This document shows positions 1 through 6,794 of a stretch of DNA of 14,281 nt, piece after piece. Below the pieces are notes generated by a model. It ran no database searches. It was not told where the DNA came from and worked only from the letters and a program-made list of their open reading frames with translations. The first letter of the stretch is position 1. Each line of letters begins with the position of its first letter. Where the stretch lies: positions 1 through 14,281 of the forward strand of contig JAILDD010000208.1 in NCBI GenBank assembly GCA_024689605.1, read 5' to 3'. The stretch comes from Lachnospiraceae bacterium (GTDB taxonomy: Bacteria > Bacillota_A > Clostridia > Lachnospirales > Lachnospiraceae). The position numbers and the translations under genes are program-made.

Positions 1-72
1 GCTGCCGGACCTTGCCGGTATTATGGCATACACGCTGTCCTTCTTTATAAGATCTATGTACTCTTTTTTCAT
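1..72 (-). CDS. neuA: CMP-nonulosonate (acylneuraminate) cytidylyltransferase, NeuA type, 5' end only
   Basis: Only the first 24 codons are in the window; the gene runs off the left edge. The translated N-terminus is a short charged helix followed by AIIPARSGS, which is the nucleotide-binding P-loop-like motif (IPARxGSK) that opens the NeuA/LegF/PseF/KdsB cytidylyltransferase family. That family transfers CMP from CTP to an eight- or nine-carbon keto sugar acid. An AGAAGGTGAG ribosome binding site sits just before the ATG at 72, and the stop of the upstream oxidoreductase is only 15 nt away, so it is the third gene of the neuB operon. The neighbouring NeuB makes a nonulosonate activator more likely than KdsB. 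Which sugar (sialic, legionaminic or another) cannot be told from this fragment. Confidence 0.8.
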   Translation of the reverse strand, partial: MKKEYIDLIKKDSVYAIIPARSGS

Positions 73-87
73 ATTTCTCACCTTCTG

Positions 88-1119
88 TTATTTTAACTTT
101 ACCACTTCCCCGGTCTCCAGTGATTCCTTCACTGCCAGGGCAATCTTTAGGCTGGCGACACCCTCTCTTACTGGGATGGTTGTGGGTTTGTGATCGTGAA
201 GTGCTAATAAGAATGCCTTCATCTCATCGAAGAACATATTGTTTCTGTCAAAATCGAACACCTCTCCGCCGGCAAGCTCACCGGCCCTGTTATAGACGGA
301 TATCCTGTTCTGAAGCAGGTCGAAAAGTATCATTCCGTCAGTGCCTACGATCTTGCAGTGTCTTGTAGGGGGACGCTGAACGAAATCCTCATGCACATGG
401 ACCGGTATCCTGTATCCCTCGTGCTCCACTTTCATAAGAATATCTGCGGTATCTTCCACATCTATCTCGAAATCCGCAAGGGTTCCTCCCACAGCATATA
501 CGCTCTCCGGCATGCCGAAAAAAGAATACAGGTAATCAAGCTCGTGAATCTGGGTCATTACCACGCCGCCGCCCAGGCTTTTCTTCGCAGTATAGGAAGT
601 GCGGTAGTCTTCGTATTTGTGCATACCGGAAACATCCTCTCCCAGCTCAGCAAATACAGAAGTAACCCGACCTATTGCATGGCTTTGAAGCAGTTCCCCT
701 GCCGCCATTACACAGGGATGGAATCTCTGCTGGTAGCCGGCAAAATTGACCAAGCCCTTTTCTTCTATCTCATCAAGAAGCTCGTCCATTCCTTCCATTG
801 ACGAAGATACAGGCTTTTCGCAGAAGATATTAACGCCATGGTCTGCAGCTGCTTTCATCACTTCGAAATGACAGGCGGAAGGATTGCAAATAAAAACAGC
901 ATCGATATTTTTATCCCATGCTGCATCAAATGTGGGCACGTACTCTATGCCATAGCGTTCCTCCAGGTCATCACCTATGACATTAAGCTTATTGTCCAGT
1001 ACCCTGTTATTTCTGAGAACCCTGTATGCGTATATGCGGTCAGCCGGCCCTTTTAACGCATACAGATTCCTTAAATGTCTCTGGCCTATGGAACCAAGGC
1101 CAGTAAATAAATAATTCAT
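88..1119 (-). CDS. Gfo/Idh/MocA family NAD(P)-dependent oxidoreductase
   Basis: 343 residues, a normal length for the family. The N-terminus is a Rossmann fold with the GLGSIG dinucleotide-binding loop at residues 7-12. CEKPVS holds the family's EKP motif at residues 101-103, whose lysine contacts cofactor and substrate. GGGVVMTQIHELDYL (about 183-197) is the family's conserved glycine-rich segment with a candidate catalytic His192. The ATG at 1119-1117 overlaps the neuB TAA by one base (TAATG) and has GAGAGGAA just upstream, so translation is probably coupled to neuB; the cytidylyltransferase follows after 15 nt. This placement implies a redox step on a nonulosonate, its hexosamine precursor or a substituent. 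Substrate and direction are unknown; the family spans many sugar dehydrogenases. Confidence 0.88.
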   Translation of the reverse strand: MNYLFTGLGSIGQRHLRNLYALKGPADRIYAYRVLRNNRVLDNKLNVIGDDLEERYGIEYVPTFDAAWDKNIDAVFICNPSACHFEVMKAAADHGVNIFCEKPVSSSMEGMDELLDEIEEKGLVNFAGYQQRFHPCVMAAGELLQSHAIGRVTSVFAELGEDVSGMHKYEDYRTSYTAKKSLGGGVVMTQIHELDYLYSFFGMPESVYAVGGTLADFEIDVEDTADILMKVEHEGYRIPVHVHEDFVQRPPTRHCKIVGTDGMILFDLLQNRISVYNRAGELAGGEVFDFDRNNMFFDEMKAFLLALHDHKPTTIPVREGVASLKIALAVKESLETGEVVKLK

Positions 1120-2000
1120 TAGTTTCCTCTCAGCTCTCTTCTCTTCTTTAACTCGGTTTCGTACAGACGCTTCTCACCATCACCCAGTGTCTCTAGGGCA
1201 GATGTGATACGCTTCTTCAGAAGTGCCATTGCCTGCACTTCAAGAGATGCCTTCTGGTCCGACCCCCACATATCATGGGAAAGAGTTACATGCCTTTCTA
1301 TAAGACAGGCACCAAGCACAGCCGCTATAACTGAGGGTTCAAGGTTTGCCTCATGTCCGCTATATCCCACCAGACAGTCGTATCTCTCACGCATTGTATT
1401 AATAAGCCTTAAGTTAAGCTCGTTATTAGGGCTTGGATAACTGCTGTTGGTATGGCAGATGATATAGTCACCGTTTGAATAATCCTCAAGCCAGCCAATC
1501 GTAGTATCCATTTCATTCAGCTCTGACATACCTTCCGACAATACCACAGGCTTGCCAGATTCACAGGCTCTTTTGATGATCTCCTTATTGGTATTAAGCG
1601 CGGAAGGGATCTTTATAAAAGGAACGTCATATTCAAGAAGGAATTCAAGACTCGGCAGATCCCAGGGACTGGCAGTCCAGTCAAGTGGCTTTGACTTGCA
1701 GTACTCATCTATCACATCATATTCTTCTTTTTCGAATTCGATGTGCTTCTTGTAATCAATGTAAGCCATCGTTCCCCATGGGGTATCCCGCGGCACCTGC
1801 TTCTGTGCTTCAGGCACAGCGATATCAGGAGTGCGCTTCTGGTACTTCACGCAGTCCCACTCACAGGCAAAAGCTGCATCCATAAGCTTTTTTGCAATCT
1901 GGATATCACCGTTATGATTGATGCCTATTTCGGCTATCATATACGGTGTGCTGCTATCGCTTACTATATGAGTTCCAAGTTTTATGGTTTTATTTGCCAT
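1119..2000 (-). CDS. neuB: NeuB-family nonulosonate (sialic/legionaminic-type) synthase without SAF domain
   Basis: 293 residues. The family condenses an N-acetylated hexose (ManNAc or a 6-deoxy diamino sugar) with phosphoenolpyruvate. Family signatures run in order: IAEIGINHNGD near the N-terminus, VKYQKRTPD, ASPWDLPSLEFL, PFIKIPSALNTN, SEGMSEL, CHTNSSYPSP, GYSGHE and ERHVTL with GSDQKASLE. The two metal-binding histidines known from meningococcal NeuB correspond to His216 and His237, with the same 21-residue spacing. The usual SDH before the first histidine is SGH here. The protein ends right after the TIM barrel, so the C-terminal SAF (antifreeze-like) domain of about 60 residues is absent. 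I chose the ATG at 2000 because AGAAAGGA lies 8 nt upstream; an in-frame TTG at 2024 has no such site and would overlap it. First gene of a three-gene operon. Acceptor sugar unknown. Confidence 0.88.
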   Translation of the reverse strand: MANKTIKLGTHIVSDSSTPYMIAEIGINHNGDIQIAKKLMDAAFACEWDCVKYQKRTPDIAVPEAQKQVPRDTPWGTMAYIDYKKHIEFEKEEYDVIDEYCKSKPLDWTASPWDLPSLEFLLEYDVPFIKIPSALNTNKEIIKRACESGKPVVLSEGMSELNEMDTTIGWLEDYSNGDYIICHTNSSYPSPNNELNLRLINTMRERYDCLVGYSGHEANLEPSVIAAVLGACLIERHVTLSHDMWGSDQKASLEVQAMALLKKRITSALETLGDGEKRLYETELKKRRELRGN

Positions 2001-2056
2001 AATCTTCTGTCCTTTCTCAGACAATTAACCTGCTGCATTATCAACAATCCACTTCT

Positions 2057-2066
2057 GAACCGGTTC
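2057..2066. repeat. 10-bp perfect palindrome in the neuB leader/promoter region
   Basis: GAACCGGTTC is a perfect palindrome 57 nt upstream of the neuB start. Its half-site GAACC recurs in the dyad at 2172-2187, and an imperfect relative, AGAGCCTGTCTGTTCT, is at 2082-2097. It could be an operator for neuB expression, but no protein can be assigned. Confidence 0.35.
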
Positions 2067-2101
2067 CTTGTTTTACTGTTTAGAGCCTGTCTGTTCTACA
2101 A

Positions 2102-2110
2102 GTTATAGCA
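2102..2110 (-). promoter_or_regulatory. Possible extended -10 promoter for the neuB operon
   Basis: On the minus strand TGCTATAAC (2110-2102) matches an extended -10 element (TGnTATAAT, one mismatch). No convincing -35 lies 16-18 nt upstream. It would give a leader of about 95 nt ahead of neuB. Tentative; the 2001-2214 gap holds no gene, and this is the best promoter-like string in it. Confidence 0.3.
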
Positions 2111-2158
2111 CATCCGCAAACAAGCCATATACCGTTATATCAATCACAAAACCCATTT

Positions 2159-2199
2159 AACGTAACTATTCAGAACCTATTGGTTCTTCCAATTACGTT
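2159..2199. repeat. Two-part inverted repeat after the aconitase-family gene (possible terminator or operator)
   Basis: Outer arms AACGTAA (2159-2165) and TTACGTT (2193-2199) enclose a perfect inner dyad, AGAACC-TATT-GGTTCT (2172-2187). As RNA from the minus strand it folds into a two-part stem 16 nt past the hydratase stop, but the following run (AAATGGGTTTTG) is a poor U-tract. Read on the plus strand it is followed by TTTTTGCTTTT, yet no plus-strand gene feeds into it. It may end hydratase transcription, or the inner dyad may be a binding site for the neuB promoter region. Confidence 0.45.
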
Positions 2200-2214
2200 T
2201 TTGCTTTTACCAGA

Positions 2215-4533
2215 TCACTGCCTGTTATAGTTGATCAGGCAGCCGTCAAGGATTATCTCCCTCTCCGTATCGGTCAGGCCGCCAAGTGCAAGAGTAAATT
2301 CCTTCACTCCCTCTGCCGTAACAGCGTATGCCTTTATGCTGTCTGCCTTATTTTCAACTTCTTCCCTGATGCCGGGAAGATATACATAGTCGAGATTCTT
2401 GAAAGGAAGCTCTCCCTCAGGGATAACAAAGGGAAGCATACCCCAGTTGATAAGGTTTGAACGGTATCTCTTGGTAGCATACTCGTTTGCGATATTTGCC
2501 CAGCCGCCAAGTACCTTCTGGCAGGAAGCAGCCTGCTCGCGGGCAGAACCGTCACCGGGCTTAACAGCAAAGATCGTGGAACCTACTCCAAGCTTTCTTA
2601 CTGTAGATGTAACCTCGCCTTCACCGGAAGCTGTGCCGATGCCTTCAGCACCGGGAACATTCTGTTCTATCTTTGCTATAACAGATGCAGTCTCAGCATA
2701 TCCGTCTGCTGCAGTCTTTCCCGACTCGATGGACTTCTGTGCCTGCTGTACTGCCTTGGCACGACCAACATATTCAGGGTCCTTTCTTGAAAGCGTAAAC
2801 TCAGCAAGACCCAGAGGATTACTTCTATATGAAGATGTCTCACCTGAAGGGATCAGCTCATCAGTAGTAGTAACGGGATCGTGGATCTCAGAAACCACCT
2901 TCAGTAACAGATTCTCAGGAAGAGGGCTCATTGCCGGCCAGTCCTTGATATTAGGACCAAACTTAACTTCAACAGTCTCATCAGCTACACCGTGGGAATC
3001 AAATACCCTTCTGTCATATATTGTCTTGTCAAAGCTGTACTTATACTTGCCGATCTTCTCAGGCACTTCCGTAGCAGGTGTAAGGATACCCTTGTTTGCT
3101 GCGGTAGCCGCAATAGACCTTGCATCCATAAGTGCAACGGATGCGATCTGTCCGCTCTGTATCTTGGAGCCTTCCCTGTTAGGGAAGTTTCTTGTAGAGT
3201 GGCGGATGGAAAGCTCTCCGTTAGCAGGTGTATCGCCTGCGCCAAAGCAGGGACCGCAGAATGCAGTCTTAAGGATAGCACCAGTGGAAAGGATCTTAGC
3301 TGCAGCGCCATTTCTGATCAGTTCCATATATACGGGAACAGATGCGGGATATACACTCAGGTTGAATTCATCGGAACCTATGCTTGCTCCGTCAAGAATG
3401 TCGGCTGCCGCACAGATATTTTCGAATCCGCCGCCGGCACAGCCTGCGATGATACCCTGGTCTACCAGAAGCTTTCCGTTCTTTATTTTATTCCTGAGGT
3501 TAAACTCAACCTTGTCACCAAAGCTTACCTTTGCTCTCTCCTCGCACTCAGCAAGAATGTCATCAAGGTTTGCATTAAGTTCTTCAATGGTATAAGCATT
3601 TGAAGGATGGAAAGGAAGGGCTATCATGGGCTTTACCTTTGACAGATCCACTTCAACCACGCCGTCATAATAAGCAACGCCTTCAGGCTTCAGTTCCTTG
3701 TAGTCATCAGGCCTCTTGTGTATCTCATAGAAATCCTTTATCTCAGCATCTGTCTGCCAAATGGATGAAAGACAAGTAGTCTCGGTGGTCATTACATCCA
3801 CACCGATACGGAAATCAGCGCTTAGGTTTGCCACGCCGGGACCAACGAATTCCATTACTTTATTCTTAACATATCCGTTTTTGAATACAGCACCGATTAT
3901 GGCAATAGCCACGTCCTGGGGACCTACGCCCTTTGCGGGCTCACCCTTAAGATAAACGGCCACCACACCAGGCATGTCTATATCGTAGGTCTGGGAAAGA
4001 AGCTGTTTTACAAGTTCAGGTCCGCCTTCGCCCACAGCCATTGTTCCCAAAGCACCGTATCTGGTGTGAGAATCCGAACCAAGTATCATTCCGCCGCCGG
4101 TTGCAAGCATTTCTCTTGCGAACTGGTGAATTACAGCCATGTGAGGGGGAACATATACTCCGCCGTATTTCTTTGCACAGGAAAGACCGAATACATGGTC
4201 ATCTTCATTTATGGTGCCGCCTACCGCACAAAGAGAATTGTGGCAGTTGGTAAGCACATAGGGGATGGGGAACTTGGTCAGTCCCGATGCCCTTGCTGTC
4301 TGTATTATTCCGACAAAGGTGATATCATGACTGGTCAGCTTATCGAATTTAATATTGAGTTTCTTGTCATTTCCGGATTTATTATGAGCCTGCAGAATAG
4401 AATAGGCGATAGTGCCCTTTGCAGCTTCTTCCTTTGAAATATCTTTTCCTGTCCTGCTCTTAAGAAGCGCCTCGTCCGTTACAAGCTCCTCGCCGTTTAC
4501 CAGATATGCGCCGCCGTCGTAAAGTTTGATCAT
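2215..4533 (-). CDS. Aconitase-family hydratase ([4Fe-4S], YbhJ-like)
   Basis: 772 residues from the ATG at 4533, chosen for its GAGGAG site 8 nt upstream; the open frame extends 16 codons further to a GTG without one. Aconitase domains are seen in order: [12 protein letters not shown] (the family's DSHT motif), cluster cysteines Cys365 (GCAGGG) and Cys426/Cys429 (CGPCFGAGD), [12 protein letters not shown] (substrate arginine region), and a swivel domain with [10 protein letters not shown], where Ser663 and Arg665 match catalytic Ser642 and Arg644 of mitochondrial aconitase. The first cysteine is in GCAGGG, not the usual SCTNS, as I recall for the E. coli YbhJ-type hydratase subfamily, so the substrate may not be citrate. 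It has its own promoter and a structured leader, and is not tightly linked to neighbours. No isocitrate or citrate gene is adjacent. Confidence 0.88.
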   Translation of the reverse strand: MIKLYDGGAYLVNGEELVTDEALLKSRTGKDISKEEAAKGTIAYSILQAHNKSGNDKKLNIKFDKLTSHDITFVGIIQTARASGLTKFPIPYVLTNCHNSLCAVGGTINEDDHVFGLSCAKKYGGVYVPPHMAVIHQFAREMLATGGGMILGSDSHTRYGALGTMAVGEGGPELVKQLLSQTYDIDMPGVVAVYLKGEPAKGVGPQDVAIAIIGAVFKNGYVKNKVMEFVGPGVANLSADFRIGVDVMTTETTCLSSIWQTDAEIKDFYEIHKRPDDYKELKPEGVAYYDGVVEVDLSKVKPMIALPFHPSNAYTIEELNANLDDILAECEERAKVSFGDKVEFNLRNKIKNGKLLVDQGIIAGCAGGGFENICAAADILDGASIGSDEFNLSVYPASVPVYMELIRNGAAAKILSTGAILKTAFCGPCFGAGDTPANGELSIRHSTRNFPNREGSKIQSGQIASVALMDARSIAATAANKGILTPATEVPEKIGKYKYSFDKTIYDRRVFDSHGVADETVEVKFGPNIKDWPAMSPLPENLLLKVVSEIHDPVTTTDELIPSGETSSYRSNPLGLAEFTLSRKDPEYVGRAKAVQQAQKSIESGKTAADGYAETASVIAKIEQNVPGAEGIGTASGEGEVTSTVRKLGVGSTIFAVKPGDGSAREQAASCQKVLGGWANIANEYATKRYRSNLINWGMLPFVIPEGELPFKNLDYVYLPGIREEVENKADSIKAYAVTAEGVKEFTLALGGLTDTEREIILDGCLINYNRQ

Positions 4534-4561
4534 CTGTCGTCTCCTCTTTCCTGTCCTGTTT

Positions 4562-4594
4562 TCATAGAAACCTGTACCCACGCAGGGGTTTCAT
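4562..4594 (-). other. Possible leader peptide ORF (10 codons) upstream of the aconitase-family gene
   Basis: The predicted transcript starts near 4599 and meets an ATG at 4594 that opens a 10-codon frame, [10 protein letters not shown], ending in TGA at 4562. The TGA overlaps another ATG (4565) that opens an 11-codon frame, [11 protein letters not shown], whose TGA overlaps the hydratase ATG (ATGA at 4533-4530). The three frames thus form a chain of overlapping stop/start signals. There is no good ribbon of Shine-Dalgarno sequence before the first ATG, so translation is unproven. Confidence 0.25.
4567..4592 (-). promoter_or_regulatory. Hairpin in the 5' leader of the aconitase-family gene
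   Basis: In the leader RNA GAAACC (4592-4587) pairs with GGTTTC (4572-4567); CCTG/CAGG can extend the stem with a 2-nt bulge, leaving an 8-nt loop. It lies between the predicted start point and the ribosome binding site and is not followed by a U-tract, so it is not a terminator. It could affect mRNA stability or translation. Confidence 0.4.
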
Positions 4595-4605
4595 CACACC
4601 ACTGT

Positions 4606-4634
4606 ATTATACTTTAAATCCTTCTAATTTTAAA
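4606..4634 (-). promoter_or_regulatory. Sigma-A-type promoter of the aconitase-family gene
   Basis: A perfect -10 TATAAT (4611-4606) lies 17 nt after TTTAAA (4634-4629), a 4/6 match to the -35 consensus. The start point would be near 4599, giving a leader of about 66 nt before the ATG at 4533. Confidence 0.6.
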
Positions 4635-4635
4635 G
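4612..4635. repeat. Dyad CTTTAAA-N10-TTTAAAG overlapping the hydratase promoter
   Basis: Perfect 7-bp arms (4612-4618 and 4629-4635) separated by 10 bp. The right arm coincides with the predicted -35 and the left arm abuts the -10, so a protein bound here would block or contact RNA polymerase. AT-rich arms make chance occurrence possible. Confidence 0.4.
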
Positions 4636-4646
4636 GTCGCCGGCAA

Positions 4647-5573
4647 TCACCTGAATCCCAGTGCAAATACCACTATAACCGCAATTCCAAGTATGATCCT
4701 GTATATTCCAAAGGGCTTAAAGTCATGACGTTTCACATAACCCATAAGGAACTTAACAGCCAGCATGGACACTCCGAATGCCACCGCCGAACTGACCAGA
4801 ACTATCGCAATCTGCATGCCGTCAAAATCCAGTCCCTTTCCAAGATACTTTACCAGTTTAAGGAGGCTGGCACCGAACATAGTGGGAATGGCCAGGTAAA
4901 AAGTATATTCAGCAGCGACAGTCCTTGACATTCCCAGCAGCAGCGCTCCTATTATGCAGGCACCCGACCTGCTGGTTCCCGGCAGGATTCCTGCTATGAG
5001 CTGGCAGAGACCTATAATAAATGCCGACATAAATGTTATCTCGCTTATGTTCCGGATCATGGGTTTTTCGTGGCCTTTCACAATCTCTACTATAATAAAT
5101 ACGATACCCACGATTACAAGCATTATTCCCACGATAAGCGGTTTGAAATCTGCAGTCACGCTTTCCACCCAGTCATCCAGAAGCAGACCGTAGACCAGTC
5201 CGGGCACACAGGCCACAGCTATCTTTAACCACATGAAGAAAATATCCCTTTTTATAACCAGGTCACCGGCAATAAACCAGTAGTGATCCTCCAGGTCGCC
5301 GACTTTTATCTTTATCTCGTCTTTTTTCTGCAGTCCGAAAGGCCATATCTCCTTAAAGAAAAGAATGATGATCGCAAGTATGGCTCCCAGCTGTATCACC
5401 ACATCATAGAATTCCATGAATGCAGCCTGCTCCTCTGCCGTACCCGGCAGATCGAAACTCACCACTTCATTCAGAAGGATCAGGTGGCCCGTACTGGAGA
5501 TGGGCAGCCACTCAGTTATGCCCTCCACTACTCCGAATAATACGGCTTTTAAAATTTCAATCAGTGCTTCCAT
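4647..5573 (-). CDS. uppP: Undecaprenyl-diphosphatase UppP (BacA)
   Basis: 308-residue polytopic membrane protein. It removes a phosphate from undecaprenyl diphosphate, recycling the lipid carrier used for peptidoglycan and surface polysaccharide; overproduction of the family gives bacitracin resistance. Both family motifs are intact: VVEGITEWLPISSTGH with Glu17, Glu21 and His30 at the positions known in the E. coli enzyme, and PGTSRSGA with catalytic Arg202. The arginine is about 28 residues later than in E. coli (Arg174) because of longer loops, chiefly a charged stretch around residues 82-110. The protein ends with a hydrophobic helix. The AAGGAAG site overlaps the end of the aminotransferase stop, leaving a 12-nt gap, so it is the last gene of a cls-aminotransferase-uppP operon. 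Confidence 0.95.
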   Translation of the reverse strand: MEALIEILKAVLFGVVEGITEWLPISSTGHLILLNEVVSFDLPGTAEEQAAFMEFYDVVIQLGAILAIIILFFKEIWPFGLQKKDEIKIKVGDLEDHYWFIAGDLVIKRDIFFMWLKIAVACVPGLVYGLLLDDWVESVTADFKPLIVGIMLVIVGIVFIIVEIVKGHEKPMIRNISEITFMSAFIIGLCQLIAGILPGTSRSGACIIGALLLGMSRTVAAEYTFYLAIPTMFGASLLKLVKYLGKGLDFDGMQIAIVLVSSAVAFGVSMLAVKFLMGYVKRHDFKPFGIYRIILGIAVIVVFALGFR

Positions 5574-5585
5574 TTTTTAACTTCC

Positions 5586-6782
5586 TTATACTTTTGTTCC
5601 GTACTCTGATTTTACAAATCTTTCCAGTGCCGGAAGGGAACGCTCAACCTTTTCGGTATCTATACAGTATGCCATCCTGAAATACCCCGGTGCGCCGAAG
5701 GTATCTCCGGGCACGAGTATAAGGTCATATTTCTTTGCCTTTTCGCAGAATGCCTTTGCGTCCTCTTCCATCGCCTTAGGGAAGATGTAAAAAGTTCCGC
5801 CGGGCTTAACCACTTCAAATCCAAGTTCAACCAGTTTATTATATATCAGATTCATATTTTTCTCATATACGGATAGATCGCTGGTCATGGATACACACTT
5901 TGCCGCTGCCATCTGTATTATTGACGACGGACAGTTGTGGCCGATTCCCCTGGATATCTGAACACACATAGGCACTACCATATCCGCATCCTTTGCGGCG
6001 GGATTTACAGCCACATATCCGATACGCTCTCCGGGAATGGAGAGTGACTTTGAGTAGCTGTAGCAGGAAAGGGTATTATCATAAAACCTGGAAACATAAG
6101 GCGCATCCACACCGTCAAAAACTATTTCCCTGTAGGGCTCATCCGAAATGATAAATATCTCATGTCCGTATTCCTTCTGCTTATCTTCCAGTATCTTAGC
6201 CAGCTTCTTCAATGTATCTGATGAATAAACCACTCCGGAGGGATTGTTCGGGGTGTTGATAAGAACTGCCTGAACATTTCTGTTCATAAGCTTTTCAAAT
6301 TCATCAAAGTTTATCTGGAATGACGATGTATCCGCCGGTACCACTTTAAGCACTGCCCCTGTCTGCTCGATATAGGGTCTGTACTCAGGAAAGAATGGTG
6401 CAAAAGTGACCACCTCGTCACCGGGCTCGGTAACGCATCTTACAGCATGTGCGATGGCGGATGCCGCAGCAGATGTCATAAAAATATGCTTCTGCTCATA
6501 AGGCAGCCCGAAACGCTCCTTTAGAGAAGCTGCCACTATGGACCGCACTTCCGGATTGCCCGGGTTAGGACTATAGCCGTGAAGCTGTGACGAAGACAGC
6601 TCTTCTGTCAGATCACGTATGGCTTTATTGAATTCACCAGGCACCGGAACAGAAGGATTGCCTAAACTGTAGTCAAATACATTCTCATAGCCGATCTCTT
6701 TGCCCCGCTCCGTTGCATATACCGAAAGCTCACGTATTACCGACGGTGCACTACACATTTCCTTGTATTTCTCTGATATCAT
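5586..6782 (-). CDS. PLP-dependent aminotransferase, class I/II (aspartate aminotransferase-like)
   Basis: 398 residues, typical fold-type I length. Cofactor and substrate residues are recognisable: Asn180 in NTPNNPSG, Asp214 and Tyr217 in ISDEPY, the Schiff-base lysine Lys245 in YSYSKSLSIPGERIGY, Arg253 just after it for the PLP phosphate, and Arg369 in YFRMAY for the substrate carboxylate. It is a cytosolic enzyme moving an amino group between an amino acid and a 2-oxo acid; aspartate is a reasonable guess but the substrate cannot be read from sequence. The start at 6782 has an almost ideal AAGGAGG 5 nt upstream. It begins 12 nt after the cardiolipin synthase stop and ends 12 nt before uppP, so all three are co-transcribed. 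Its metabolic link to the two envelope genes is not obvious. Confidence 0.93.
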   Translation of the reverse strand: MISEKYKEMCSAPSVIRELSVYATERGKEIGYENVFDYSLGNPSVPVPGEFNKAIRDLTEELSSSQLHGYSPNPGNPEVRSIVAASLKERFGLPYEQKHIFMTSAAASAIAHAVRCVTEPGDEVVTFAPFFPEYRPYIEQTGAVLKVVPADTSSFQINFDEFEKLMNRNVQAVLINTPNNPSGVVYSSDTLKKLAKILEDKQKEYGHEIFIISDEPYREIVFDGVDAPYVSRFYDNTLSCYSYSKSLSIPGERIGYVAVNPAAKDADMVVPMCVQISRGIGHNCPSSIIQMAAAKCVSMTSDLSVYEKNMNLIYNKLVELGFEVVKPGGTFYIFPKAMEEDAKAFCEKAKKYDLILVPGDTFGAPGYFRMAYCIDTEKVERSLPALERFVKSEYGTKV

Positions 6783-6794
6783 ATTTCCTCCTTA

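Noticed and set aside
2001..2024. TTG start extending NeuB by eight residues
   Set aside because: The extension would translate through the AGAAAGGA ribosome binding site and has no site of its own.
2399..3595. 398-codon open frame on the plus strand
   Set aside because: It is wholly antisense to the aconitase-family gene, has no ribosome binding site, and its sequence reads as low-complexity serine/alanine/proline typical of a shadow frame.
4534..4605. Iron-responsive-element-like hairpin before an aconitase homologue
   Set aside because: A CAGTGG string occurs near the start point, but it is not in the loop of a hairpin with the bulged C expected of an IRE; the actual hairpin has a different loop.
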